This document shows positions 34,952-45,586 of a stretch of 64,000 bases of DNA, piece by piece (within the stretch, counting starts at the first letter, position 1; each line of letters begins with the position of its first letter). The position numbers and the translations under genes were made by a program. This stretch comes from Phytophthora quininea (Eukaryota; Oomycota; Peronosporomycetes; Peronosporales; Peronosporaceae), in assembly GCA_011947345.1 (NCBI GenBank), contig JAAVTG010000568.1, forward strand, positions 620,001-684,000, written 5' to 3'. The notes under the pieces are model-generated. The model saw nothing but the letters and a program-made list of their open reading frames with translations, was not told where the DNA came from and ran no database searches.

Positions 34952-36612
34952 TTATAGCCACACACCACCATCATCATCTTCCTCCACGTCTCCCTCGCCC
35001 AGATCATCTGGTTGCGTGGCAACCCTGTTATTGGTGGGAGTGTGGCGCGGCGATTCATGCGAGTATGAAGTACGTTGTACTGACCCGCGACCGCTACTCG
35101 CTTCGCTATGACAATCTTCGCGTCCACGAAACACTTTGTGTAGCGACGACCGAAGCTGATTCATCACACTGGTGTCTTCAAATTCCTCCGAGTCCGGATC
35201 CGACGCTACCGAAGATCGCCAACTGGCTGTCCCGCTCTGCAAAGACGCAGATCTCCTCCGCTCGTTCTCTAGCTCCTCACGCACTCGCTCCAACTCATCC
35301 TGCACTTGGGCAAACTCTTGCGCCTTCTGTTGCTCTTGTTTGATCGACCGCTGCTTCTGGTGCTGGGCGGCAAGCCGCAGACATTCCTCCATCTCCTGGA
35401 CAGCCTCGCGGAGCTTATCTGCTTCCAGCTTTGCGGCTTCCAACTCTGCCTGGAGCTCTTCTTGCTTGCTGTCTGCTGTTGGGTCGTCTGTTAGTGGCTG
35501 GAACTTGCGCAGGTGGTCAATTTGCGGTAGACCAATTCGTGTGTGTAGCTCATTGATAAGGTTAACCTTTTGGTCTTCGCGTGACGATCCTCCCGGTGCT
35601 TGGGTTGGTTTGGCACGAGGGAACAATTCCGTGTACTCGTCATCTTCATCAGACCCCGTGACGTCGTTCTGACCGCCACGTTGTTCTTTATTTCCCTCTT
35701 CGTACTCGATCTCCCCGTCACATCGTTGAAGGCCGTGCCGCCACGTCCAGACATGATCTCTCTTGTTGCTTCCGCCGCTGCTTGAAACTCCACCTGCGCT
35801 CGAGCTTTTGCTTCTGCCGCCTTCCGAGCTCGTCGGTTGCTCACCACGCGCTTCATGCGGCCTTTGATCTTGGTCATCAGCGCCAACTGGTTCAGTCTGT
35901 CCTTCATCTCTTGGTTGTCCTGCTGCATCTTGAACACGAGCTGTCTCTTCTCGGCCATGGCCGTGTATCTGTCTTGCCACGACTGCTGATAGGCTTGTGC
36001 CAGCGCCTGCCGACTCGAGTCTTTTGCCAACACAGCGCTCGTCCACTCGGACAAACCCTCAGCTCGCTGTAGCAGTGCCAACGCTTTGGTCTTGACAATC
36101 TCCTGCAGATGAGGAGCTGCTTGTCGCCTGCCGATCTCGATGAGCAGCTGTCCTGCTTTGATATACAGGTCAATGGCAGTGTGCGGCATCTGCCTGCGCT
36201 CGCTATCAATCGCTGACTGTGCCAATCTCACAGCGTCCTCATAGTCGGGGCCTAGAAGCTGCGCCGGCGTGAGTTTGATCACTTCGGGCGGCTCTTCCTG
36301 TTGCTGCAGCTGGGGATCAAAAGACGCAGAACCTTCGGAGCTCGACCGACTGATGATCATCACGGGAGGTGCTGCGGACAGCCTCCTGCTGGAGCTAGAG
36401 CGTTGAGAAGTCTGATATTCGTCTCCAACGGCCACTGGGACTCGTTCGGGCACTGCTGCGGCGCTCTGCACGGGGCTGGAGGGAACGTCGGGCCACGAGA
36501 ACGAGGCAGCAGCAGGAGTAGACGCAGAGGAAGAAGTCGGAGCAGACACGGGCTGCTTGTCGGCGCGCAGCGCTCGCAGACGCGCCTCCAGGTCGAGGCG
36601 AGCAGCGGCCAT
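34952..36612 (-). CDS. MIT-domain and coiled-coil protein
   Basis: About 553 residues from the ATG at 36612 (MAAARLDLEARLRAL). After a Ser/Pro-rich head comes an MIT domain (DYEDAVRLAQSAIDSERRQM, TAIDLYIKAGQLLIEIGR, KALALLQRAEGL), the three-helix bundle that binds ESCRT-III tails. A basic helix with KGRMKRVVSNRRARKA and a long Glu/Gln-rich coiled coil follow; the acidic end is GDVEEDDDGGVWL. The frame breaks at a CCCC run (35713-35716, plus strand); one added base joins FNDVTG to EIEYEEGN. The role is probably in membrane traffic, inferred from the MIT domain only. Confidence 0.75.
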
Positions 36613-36687
36613 CTCGATGCGCTGGATTCTCAGAAAGTGATGGCTATCTAATAGTAACAGTCTTTTCCACACAAATTACTTGGCACC

Positions 36688-37699
36688 ATGGCTGCGAAGG
36701 CCTCAACTGCAGCCGCAAGACTCCCGGAGCTCACGGTCAAGACGCTGGGGAGCTGGAAGATGCGATCGATGTAGGCTCTGAGAAGGCGCCGAGCAACGAC
36801 GGTTTTGCCACGTGTACGCGGACGTGTGCTCCAAGCTGGAGCAGAATTGCTGCAGGAAAAGCCTGGTGAAAACATCCGCGAGAGTTGACGGGTTGGTCTA
36901 CCAACTGCTGGAGGGACCAGAGCCCTGGGAGATTGTGGCGGGCTCGTTCCCAACGAAGGAGACAGCAAGTAAAGAGATTTGGCAGCAACAAGGTTGGGCT
37001 GGAGGAACCACGAAGACTTGGAAAACTGCAAGGAACTCATTGTCGGCAGTGATATCTTCAGGCTTTGGCGTGCCTCGCAAAATTGGCACGAGAAGTTCTA
37101 TGTGTGTCAACCGATTGTGGTAAAAGGGCCCTTTCAGACCTCGACGGAGGCGAAAGAGCGAAGGTCAAAGTGCACCCGGTTCGCCACGTCTTCCTCCGGC
37201 GATGTTAGCGAGAACTCGATAAGAAGAGAAGCGATTGGATGAACGATATAGGGCTTTGAGAAGATGAAGCAGCGTAAAATCAGCACCTGTCGATTCCTCG
37301 GAGTACTGCGCCGTTGAAACTGCAACCATATACAAATGCATCAAAATGCTGCTCAATGCTCGCCAGAATATTGCTGGTAGTGTTGAATTTGTGGATCCAT
37401 CTGAAGTCCCGGACGAGGTGAGCTGGGAAGCATTACGCGCTCTTGTCGAGTCCACAGGATCTCGACTGGAATCTGCCGCTAAGGACCCGATTGTCTCGAA
37501 GTTCTTTTGGCTAGTGAAAGTCAAACTGAAAGTACTGAATGAAACTCTGGCTGCTCGTGCTCAGGGTGTCCTTGATCTTCGCGCTAAAGGGTGAGACGCC
37601 GACGCTGTGAAGGCCAAGAAAGCGTGCACTGAAATTGCCGAAGCTGTTCGGACCAAGAAGAAAAGATACTACCAGCGGTATCATTCGCCACCAACGTAA
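36688..37699 (+). pseudogene. Decayed MIF4G (eIF4G-like) gene
   Basis: Collinear with the intact gene that follows it. Segments such as HVYADVCSKLEQNC, VKGPFQTSTEAKERR, VHPVRHVFLRRC, CRFLGVLRR and MLLNARQNIAGSVEFVDPSE align with it. Two breaks near the start (GGGG and TTTT runs) may be undercalls. Others are real: a TAG follows VFLRRC where the neighbour has Glu, the frame is lost after CRFLGVLRR, and LRAKG is followed by TGA where the neighbour has a Trp codon. I therefore call it a pseudogene arising from a tandem duplication. Confidence 0.75.
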
Positions 37700-37899
37700 G
37701 AAGATTGCTGCGACGCATATCGCTTCTCGACTATGATACTTGCTGCAGTTGAATTGGCTTTCTATCCATTTTTCAGGACGAGGCGATGGCGCTATTCGTT
37801 TGTTGTCGTACGGGAGATACTTGTCGCTTCTCGGGACCGGGCACGATTTGTCGGTTAAATCACTTTGCTGGCTGCGTTCTTTGAAGCAAGCGCTTTGAC

Positions 37900-38850
37900 A
37901 TGGACGAGCTAAGCGTCAAGACGCTGCAAGAGCTGCAGGGTGCTGTGAGCACCATTTTCGAGAATGCGCTGCGCCATGGCCACTTTGTTCACGTGTACGC
38001 CGAGATGTGTGCGAAGCTGGAGATTCGTTGCTGGCTGCGGGATATGGTCAAGACATTCAGCTGCGACGGCTTGTTTCACTCTTCTCTGGAGGAAGAACCG
38101 CCCCGCAAGGTCGCTGGCCCATTCGAGTCGGAAAATACGGCCCTGGATAAACTGACGATGGAGCTGCACGAAGCTCCGTCGAGCTTGGTCGACTGCGGAC
38201 TGACGTTTGTGGATGGAATGATTGCCCGGCTGTGGCAAGACCAGGAACGCAAGAAGTATTACTTCTCTGGGCCGATTGACATTGGCGGTTCTTTCAATAA
38301 TCCCTCCCAAGCCACCAGAAGCGCCAAGATGATGCACCCCGTTCGCCATGCTCTGCTGAGATGCTGCGAGCGAGAACTCGAAGTGGACACGAGCGAAGCG
38401 TTAAACCGCGACGTCAGCCTTTCGAAGAAGCGAAAGGTGGGGGCGTGCCGCTTTCTTGGGGCGCTGTATCGACGCAAACTCGTGAACGAGGACACGATCC
38501 ACGCGTGTATCGAGATGTTGCTGGATATCCGTCAAAACGTGGCTGGAGACTTCCAACTGCTGAAGCCGACCGAAATGTCTGATGAAGGCAATCTGGAAGC
38601 AGTGTGCGAGTTGCTCGAAGCTGTGGGTAGTCTCCTGGAGACGGTGGATAGCGACTCGCGCCTATCTAAGTACATTTGGGTGCTAAAGCACAAAGTGAAC
38701 GCTGGAGCTGTTTCGGAGGTTGTTCAATCTCGCGTGAAATTCCTCGTTGACCTCCGTGCGAAGGGATGGGATCTGGACGCGATGGAAGAACAGAAAGTGT
38801 ACACGGAGATCACTGCGACTGTCAAGGGCAAGACACCGCCAACATCGTAA
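37900..38850 (+). CDS. Short eIF4G-like protein with only a MIF4G domain
   Basis: 316 residues, intact. It starts MDELSVKTLQELQGAVSTIF and matches the MIF4G region of the eIF4G gene at the right end of this window (HVYAEMCAKLE; CRFLGALYRRKLVNEDTIHACI; VQSRVKFLVDLRAKGWDLDAM). Between the first helix pair and the rest it carries an insert with two related modules of the form FYxxG...GPFxxxxxA (VAGPFESENTALDKL and YYFSGPIDIGGSFNNPSQA), also found in the full eIF4G. It lacks the RNA-binding linker and MA3 domain. MIF4G domains bind eIF4A or RNA; this one could be a regulator or competitor of eIF4G, which is inference. Confidence 0.75.
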   Translation: MDELSVKTLQELQGAVSTIFENALRHGHFVHVYAEMCAKLEIRCWLRDMVKTFSCDGLFHSSLEEEPPRKVAGPFESENTALDKLTMELHEAPSSLVDCGLTFVDGMIARLWQDQERKKYYFSGPIDIGGSFNNPSQATRSAKMMHPVRHALLRCCERELEVDTSEALNRDVSLSKKRKVGACRFLGALYRRKLVNEDTIHACIEMLLDIRQNVAGDFQLLKPTEMSDEGNLEAVCELLEAVGSLLETVDSDSRLSKYIWVLKHKVNAGAVSEVVQSRVKFLVDLRAKGWDLDAMEEQKVYTEITATVKGKTPPTS

Positions 38851-38957
38851 GCATCTGCCGAAGATCGACGCGAGCCGCCTTGTGAATTTGTCTTGTAGCG
38901 TGAGCATTTTAATCAACGGTGGCCCCCAAAATCACCATTACTAGTAGTTCGCCTACA

Positions 38958-39864
38958 CTACACTCCAGTACATCCGTCGAGGTCCGTCCTCAGAGCTGTA
39001 ATCCCCTCAGCAACACGCGCTCCCAAGGCCTTGACAAGGTCCTGCACACTGATGCGTAGCTTGACCGTCTCAGCACCCCTCCGAGCCACAGGAACGCCGG
39101 CTTTAACTTGGCAATATCTCCAGCCACGATCACCTACGCACAACAAGCGAATCAGTCAGCACCTTGTTAGCCTCTCTTCTTCGCTCGACGCACCGGAATG
39201 GGCGTCTTCATGCCGAACGTCGACACCCCGTTGTGTCCGAACCCTGTCAGCTCCTCCGATACCTGCATACCAGTCTTCTTTCAGCACAACTTCCCTCTAA
39301 TACAGCCGCCACCGCCACTAGCCCTACCTCTCCGGGAGCATGCTGGAAGTTGAATTTCTTGCGGGACGGACGCTCCGCCTCGGGAATACTGTCACGCACA
39401 AAGCGCCTTAGCTGCTCCGCATCCAGCTTCGAGTTGTACTGCAGAACCACGCAGTAGTAGCTGCAAATGACACGCCCCATTACTGCAAGTCCTCTCACAA
39501 TGCTCATCTGGTCTCCACCCACCGACTGTTGAGCGGGTCCTCGACGCCGTTGTTAATACACGCCACGTTCTCCACGACGATGCTCTTGCACAGGTGCGGG
39601 ATCTCGCAGCCCAGCAGCTCCCTACCCATGAAAACCCTACGTCATGAAAGCTCTTTGCCATTCAAAACCGCGTGCACCTCACCCTCGCTGGGCCAACGAC
39701 CACTGGTAGTAGTCTCCGGGGGCGGTTTTGAGCGCGGCACTGGCCAGTTTCTCTCTCTGCAGATGCCTCTTCACTCGGTTCACCCCTTCCAAGTCCTCCA
39801 GAGCGCGCTCTATCGCTGCTAGCCGCTTCTGCGCTGTCGCCAGCCGCGCCCCCACCTCGTCCAT
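38958..39864 (-). CDS. YbaK/aminoacyl-tRNA deacylase-domain protein
   Basis: A small multi-exon gene, start ATG at 39864 (MDEVGARLATAQKRLAAIER, a coiled-coil head). Exon pieces read DYYQWSLAQR, then ELLGCEIPHLCKSIVVENVA, YYCVVLQYNSKLDAEQLRRF, KKFNFQHAPGEV, VSEELTGFGHNGVSTFGMKT and LRISVQDLVKAL near the stop. Order and content fit the eukaryotic YbaK-domain family, whose bacterial relatives deacylate mischarged tRNAs. Introns have GTGAGG, GTGCGT and CAG/TAG borders. I resolve the exons only roughly; the segment around 39140-39250 is the least certain, and the usual FFWLGGGEVD motif is not seen. Confidence 0.65.
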
Positions 39865-39999
39865 CGCTGATGATAGATGGGTTATATCACTAGTTATACG
39901 GTTATATCCCAAGCTCAAGCGTATATATAACCGATCTCCCATGAAAATGATTGCAGCAGGCGCAGCATGTGCGCTGAAACTCCGAAGCGGTGAAGCGCC
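39865..39999. promoter_or_regulatory. Upstream region with repeated GGTTATAT motif
   Basis: Just upstream of the YbaK-domain gene, GGTTATATC-type octamers occur twice on the plus strand (near 39880 and 39901) and once inverted (TATATAACCG near 39923) within 55 bases. They could be protein-binding sites for the divergent or minus-strand promoter. No function is shown. Confidence 0.25.
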
Positions 40000-41091
40000 A
40001 TGCTCCCGCTTGTCGAGTTTGCATTGACCAATGCAGTGCATGCCTCTACCGGCTTCACTCCGTTCTACATGAACGGCTAAGCGCACCTGCGCGTCCCTCT
40101 TCCCCGCCACTTCGTGGCCACGGGCTTGGCGGGGAGGGATAGCTCCCGAGTTTGCTGATGTCAGCCCTCTTGCGGTGCGCAACCAAGTCGAGGGCTTCCT
40201 CTCGGCGAGGTTGAGCGTCTTACGCAGTGTGCGTGACGAGATGGCTGAAAGCCAAGATGTTCTGAAGGAACAAGCTGATGCAAAAGGCAGAGGCAATGTG
40301 GTGGAATTCCAGGTCGGTGACCTTGTTTTATAGACGCTAAGAACCTGCCTACACATGCAGTACCTGCTGTCTTCAAGACGAAACTCCGACCACGGTTCAT
40401 CGGACCGTTCAAGGTCGTGGCCAAGAAGGGCCTCGCGTACACGCTGAACCTCCCAGCGAAGTGTTCTACGTGGGCTTGCTGAAGCCATACCAGGACCCCG
40501 TGGGGTGAGTGCAGAGGCGCTGACGCCGCCGACAACGCTGAGTAGACGAACTGCTGCAGCCCGGTCAGTTGACCCCGAAGCTACGCGAGCCCTAGCTCCT
40601 GAGTGCGAAGACGATCGGCGATCTATTGTGGGGCCTCGAACCACTCTACCCGCTGCTGCAGACCGTTTAGATCTTGATCATAGCGATCAAACGTCTCCCA
40701 GACGTCTCGCGACCGGCGAGCGGGCTCACCCCGCAGCGAGCGAACACGGTGCAGCATGGATGACACCTCCGACTGACGCGCCCAGCGCGAGCCAGGAATC
40801 GGATTCCCATGGTCATCGACCATCCGACCATCGCCCACCCCCGGCGCTGCTCGATGAGCACAAAGACCTCCACTATCACGTGGAGCGTCTTCTAGCACGT
40901 CGCCGACGTAAGGGTCATACCCAGTATCTGGTGAAGTGGAGGGGTTACCCTCACTCCCAGAACTCGTGGGAATACGAGGTGCCTCTAAGGCAAGACCACC
41001 CTGACGTCGTGGACGCTTTTAATCGGGCTGATCAGGGGCACCCTGGGGGCCCACGGTCGACTCGTCGATCGAGCCGCGCTTCCCGCCACTA
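40000..41091 (+). pseudogene. Ty3/gypsy integrase tail with chromodomain, fragment
   Basis: Starts with LPLVEFALTNAVHASTGFTP, the end of a retroviral-type integrase core, soon interrupted by a TAA. The integrase C-terminal beta-barrel region follows in broken frames (RFIGPFKVVAKKGLAYTLNL). The final open frame carries a chromodomain near 40.87-41.03 kb (YHVERLLARRRRKGHTQYLV, then WRGYPHSQNSWEYE). Chromodomains direct chromovirus integration to marked chromatin. No gag, protease or RT remains, so this is a 3' fragment of a dead element. Confidence 0.75.
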
Positions 41092-42164
41092 GTGCGGGGC
41101 GCGTCCGGGCCAGAAGCAGAGCTCATGCTCTGGTCCGGGGCTGGTTCAGCCAGCGAAGCCTCTCCCTGAGAGGCAGGAGCGAAATGGGGCGCACCCGTGC
41201 CGGTTGCACGCGCAGAGCGCGAACGAGGAGGTCTCATACGGGACTTAGCATAGTCAAAGTACAGACGTCGTTCGACGCGAACGTCCGCTTCGCTGAAGTT
41301 TGCATGCAGGTTGTCGAACGACTGAAGCTTTCGGCCGCATTCGGCCCAAGCCTGGAAGGCCGAGAGATACTCGGCGACGGCCTCTCCCAGCTTGAGAGCG
41401 ATGGGATAGGTCCGCATCTGCGGCACCAAGCCGCTGCTCGCTTGAGCGTGAAGACGTTGGCGATATTCCGCCACGTTCGTCACCTGCGGCGTCAGGAACC
41501 GCTCGTGGAGCGCCTGACGAGCCGCCACCTCAGCGTCCGTGCGGGCTGGAGGCCCCACGACATAGCTGGCGAGCGAAGGCTGTGCGGCAGCAGCTCGGGC
41601 CCGCTCGCCTGCATCGCGCGGCTCAAATCCGTAGTCGCGTCGCGACGGAGTCAGCAATGGCTATGGCACCGGACGGTGCGAGCTCGTGAACGCCTGATTC
41701 GCGAGGGCGCGGTCCTGAGCCTCTTTGAAGTCATTCGTGATGACACGCTCGCTGGAGCGGTCGTCTCCATCGCGAGGAGGTAGCGGCGGGGCCGTGCGCA
41801 AGGCGCTCAACACGAAGGCCGAGGGCCTGGCTTCAGGAAATCGACACGGCGTCCGCAGCGGTGGTCGCTGACCGGGAGGTGTGCGTGGATCACGCGGAGA
41901 GCGTGGCGTACACGGAGGAGATCGCGGCGCTGGGCTTTCAGCCCTCGGCGAAGCGCCTGATCGATCAGCGTGCTCGTCACGAGCCGGTGTACCGCCGCCT
42001 TGGTCATCCGACTCGTCGTAGTCGACCTCGCCATCCTCTTGGGGCGAGCGAGGGCGCCGTATCGGCGACGGAGAACGTGTCGGCGACGAGAGCGGGATCC
42101 CGCCTCGGTACGAGGTCACGTCGCTGTCAGCCTGGCTGTCGGAACTGCCCGTGGGGCTGCGCAT
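41019..42164 (-). pseudogene. Gag-like open frame with one in-frame stop
   Basis: From the ATG at 42164 (MRSPTGSSDSQADSD) the frame is open to 41019 except for one TAG at 41661-41663. The N-terminal half is Ser/Pro/Asp-rich and disordered; the C-terminal half is helical and Ala/Arg-rich (EYRQRLHAQASSGLVPQMRT). Its position just inside a candidate LTR and primer-binding site (42393-42662) fits a gag polyprotein of a minus-strand retroelement. No zinc knuckle is seen. Its 3' end overlaps the end of the plus-strand chromodomain fragment by about 70 bases. The name rests on context, not on a recognised domain. Confidence 0.4.
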
Positions 42165-42392
42165 GGCGCAATCCCCGTAGATTCGGCGATGCGCCGCGAA
42201 GTACTCCGCAACGGAGAGCGTGAGAGCGGCCTGGGGCCGGCTTGTGGTCGCGCACGAGCGCTGGGGAGCTGGGGACAGCCTGCAAGTGATCGTCACTTGA
42301 GGCACGCGAGGAATAGGCTCGTCGAGCCAACGGCGGCCTCGTTGAGGCGTAGCGACCAGCGGAAGTAAGAGATGTGACCTTGACAAGGCAGT

Positions 42393-42662
42393 TGTGGATC
42401 CGGTGTATCCACTGTTTGGAAGGTGTAACGGGGTTACACGAAAGTCATAACCGTGCGTTGACTTTGGAGGTTACGTGAAACTCTTAACCGTGCGTAGAGT
42501 TTCGACTCTGTAGCCATCTGGATCTCCACCACTCGTTTACATATCTCTTAGATTAACTATGCCACATAGTTTAGTCTATACATTTACACCAGGGTCAGAT
42601 AAAACAATTCAATTCAGTTCTATTTTTGCAGTTAATTAATGTTGTCCTTGTTTTAAGGGACA
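42393..42662 (-). repeat. Candidate LTR and primer-binding site
   Basis: On the minus strand a stretch from TGTCCC (42662) to AAACA (42413) has TG...CA ends, about 250 bases. One base further on is TGGATACACCGGATCCACA (42411-42393), which has the TGG start expected of a tRNA-primed primer-binding site. It lies upstream of the gag-like frame in the right orientation. The partner LTR is not in sight, so the borders are tentative. Confidence 0.35.
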
Positions 42663-42707
42663 CTGACTCTGCGAGTCCTAGTTACGAGACTGTACTTGGT
42701 TCTAGTA

Positions 42708-43913
42708 CTAGCCGAGCGCCGCTACGCGGCGGTGGGTTATGGTTGGATGCAGCTGTGTGGACCGCCCGCCTCCGCTACGCTCCGGCGGGATGATGTAGCT
42801 TTCCACACGAATTACTAAGTAGTGCAATCTAAAACGTACGGGCTTAAAAAATGTTTTATAAAACCCATGAAAATTGCCAGGTGCCATTTGTCCAACATAA
42901 AGTTAGGTTCTAGTTCGCAGTGGCAAACTGCTACATCTAGCCTAGAAATGCACCTCGACTCCTAATCGAAAACCTGCGTGTACACGATGTTTCTCGTGCA
43001 CACTCCTCCGTCCGGGTCTACGAACTCTGGATACTCAATCAATGCCTTGAACTTGCTTCGGGAGGTCACGCAAGACAACGCCACATACAACTGGCCACGG
43101 GAAAAGCACGGGAAGCCAAGTACAGCCCCAAGTTTAACACCGTCTGACCTTGGGCCTTGTTAATCGTCATGGCGAATGCTGGTTGCACGGGGAACTGCTT
43201 TCGTCGTAGCCGGAAGGGGAAATCGGAGCTGTCGTCGTCGCTCACGAACATAATTCTCGGGATGAGTACTTCTTGGCCTGTTCGTTCTCCAGTCATAATT
43301 GTTGCTCTAATGACGTGGTCCTTCAAGTCGACGATTCGCAGACGCGTTCCGTTGCACAGTCCAAGATCCTGGTTCAGATTTCTCATCATCATGATGGGGA
43401 TGCCCTTCTTGAGCAGTAGTCTGTGAGGTGGAATCCCGTTCATGTTCACCGAGTGGAGGAACTCCTGCTCGAAAAACGTTCCGTCATCATCCTCCACCGA
43501 GTCCACCGACAAATACTCCCGCGCTGTCTCCGGAAGTCAAGCTGCGACTGCCTCGTTGATTCTCCGTACCGTCTCGTTCGTAGTCGTCAAAATCGTACGA
43601 CTGGCACAATATTCATCTGTCGCAACCTCCGGATTCGCAACGTCGGCATACATTGCGTCAATGATGCGGGTCATACCCTTGGTATTGCCCCTGGAGCTAT
43701 TTCCTCGTCCTCGTCGTCTTCTACAGGAGGATTCGGGATCAGCATATCAGCTGGAATCTTGATGTAGTCATTGCCAAGATCCGCATGTTTTTCGTGCCGA
43801 CCCTCTCCAACGGCAAGCACAAAATCAGAGAAAGAGAGGATATCCTCATCGTTTGGTTCCTCGCGCGGGCGGGCCAACGGACGACTATCACCTAGAACGA
43901 CCACAATCGTCAT
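42708..43913 (-). mobile_element. Helitron remnant: PIF1-like helicase 3' part and candidate 3' end
   Basis: On the minus strand, a frame from about 43.7 to 43.07 kb carries the C-terminal part of a Helitron Rep/Hel helicase: SRTILTTTNETVRRINEAV, then SVDSVEDDDG, GIPPHRLLLKKGIPIMMMRN, LCNGTRLRIVDLKDHVI and FAMTINKAQGQT (helicase motif VI region). A TGA after NEAVAA interrupts it, so it is dead. Downstream, a GC-rich palindrome (42713-42733, CGCCGCGTAGCGGCG) is followed within five bases by CTAG and then T. This is the hairpin-plus-CTRR arrangement of a Helitron 3' terminus. No rolling-circle Rep domain is left. Confidence 0.65.
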
Positions 43914-44274
43914 CCCGGTCCTATCCGAACGTTACGCTGTTGCCCGTTTCACCACTGTTTCTGTAGCAATACACAATAAAACACAAATTTAACCGACTTG
44001 GCCGATGGTGACCGCCACCGAGCAGCCGCTGCCGCCGGTCCAACCGTGGCAGCGGCTGCTCGGTGGCGGTGCTGTGCCAGAAGCGGCACTGGCCGTCGCA
44101 CACTTGGCACCGCCGCGATGCGCTCCTGGCGCGTGGCCTCTCGAAGGCATGCCACTCGAGGAGCTCCTCGCAGCAAACGCAGCGGAGGCATTGGTGGCCG
44201 AGGCCGTCGAGGTCGAGCGGCGCACGCGTGAACTCGGCAGAGCAGCGAGCGCAGGTAACGTTCCCACGCTCCAT
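43914..44274 (-). CDS. Small Cys-rich zinc-binding-like protein, probably truncated
   Basis: From the ATG at 44274 (MERGNVTCARCSAEF) a frame of about 118 residues carries CxxC, CLRCVCC and RRCQVCDGQCRFWH. Spacing and the EELLEWHAFERPR...RRCQVC stretch recall the Stc1-like or similar treble-clef domains, but the match is weak. The coding sequence runs into a perfect inverted repeat (44011-44070) and then loses character, so the 3' end is probably altered. It is next to the Helitron helicase and may be captured host sequence. Confidence 0.35.
44011..44070. repeat. Perfect 23-bp inverted repeat
   Basis: Arms 44011-44033 and 44048-44070 are exact reverse complements (ACCGCCACCGAGCAGCCGCT start), separated by a 14-base loop that itself has some pairing. 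It can form a very stable GC-rich hairpin or cruciform. It lies inside the 3' part of the Cys-rich frame. Confidence 0.95.
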
Positions 44275-44343
44275 CGCGTTTGGCTTTGGTGTTGGTTGAG
44301 GGGGAGGAGGGGGGACTACTATCGACCTCTTCATTAAGTACGT

Positions 44344-44400
44344 TTGGTGTGGACCACCCTACTATTGGTGTGGACCACCCTACTATTGGTGTGGTCCACG
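44344..44400. repeat. 21-bp iteron-like tandem repeat
   Basis: Two perfect 21-base units (TTGGTGTGGACCACCCTACTA) start at 44344 and 44365, and a third partial unit starts at 44386, where the core changes from GTGGACCAC to GTGGTCCAC. The core is a near-palindrome. It lies just upstream of the minus-strand Cys-rich frame and could hold binding sites. Confidence 0.85.
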
Positions 44401-44579
44401 TCTCGGGCCGCCTTCGCTCCGCTCGGCAGCGATTGGCCGAAACTCTTTTGGCGAATGGGCGCCGCCGTCGCTGGCGCTCGGCAGCCAATGGCAGCGCCGG
44501 ATCTTGTCCATCGAAACTCGGCGACGGACCGACCGACCGACAGACAAACGGACAGACAGCAAGTCTCTAGTAGTAGTCT

Positions 44580-45586
44580 AAGATAGAACCGAAGGCGGGA
44601 CGCCTAAAGACACAGACTCGGGGAGTTCTACGTCTTCCTCTGTGCACGTGCACTACTACGCAGCCCCACTACACAAGATCCCGATGCGTGGGCTACGTTT
44701 GAAACCCTCGAGGAAACCCAGGACCCAGATGAAGTATCAGCTGAAGTGGACATGCAAGCCGTACATGAGGAAGACCAAAAGCTGTCCACGACGACAATCA
44801 CCGAGCCGCCCGCTCCCAAGACACAGAAATCGGAAAAGCCTCGACGACAAACGTCCGTTGGGACGATCGCAGAGGGAGCTTTCAAAAAGGGAAGGGCTAT
44901 AACATTGTTGTTTGTCGGCTGGAGATAATTTGTTCGGATACTATTCTTCGCGACGAGATCCAGCAAACTGCTCACGCAATGAAGCGGATCCGGCTCGAAA
45001 CGTAGCACCTCGTCAACTTGCACATGCTGCAATGTCTGAAGAACGATCTCTCCTTTCTGACTACGACAACACGTTCTTTGATCATTGCTGCTCTGGTGTC
45101 TGCCCGACCGGTGAAACGCATCGTATCGCTGTAAAATGCCCCGCATTATGGGAGTCTATTCAATTCTACGAATCGCACCGGGGCCGTGCTGGTCTCGCAC
45201 CGGTTAAACATTAGACTGGATATGGCAACCTCAAGAAGGAACTTACAGTTGTAAATGCCGCCGTGATGATACGTGAGCTGTTCTACAGACGTTTGAGGCT
45301 CTACGTCCGCGTCACCTTCGGTGGTCTCGACAGCAAGCTCACGTAGCGGCAGAGGAAGAAAAAATGATCTCGGAAAGACGATTATGCGTGCCTGCTGCAA
45401 CACCGGGAAGACGGAAGTCCCGAAAGCGCTCCAAATGCGCGATACCCTCACGTCGGCGGATACCGCTTCGAGTGAGCAATGGATCCCTTCCCAGCCACAT
45501 AAAAGAAAACGGAATGGGATTTATATACGACTGATTTGGGAGTTCCAAGGGGTCGTTGAGAGATGAATGGCATTCGTCTAAGCTTA
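44580..45586. other. Unassigned remnant coding-like sequence
   Basis: On the plus strand, a stretch from about 44670 to 44925 reads as an acidic, Thr/Pro-rich protein piece (DPDAWATFETLEETQDPDEV, then EKPRRQTSVGTIAEGAFKKG) with no recognised family. The next 600 bases hold only short frames. It may be the edge of a transposon or of a captured gene. Confidence 0.3.
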
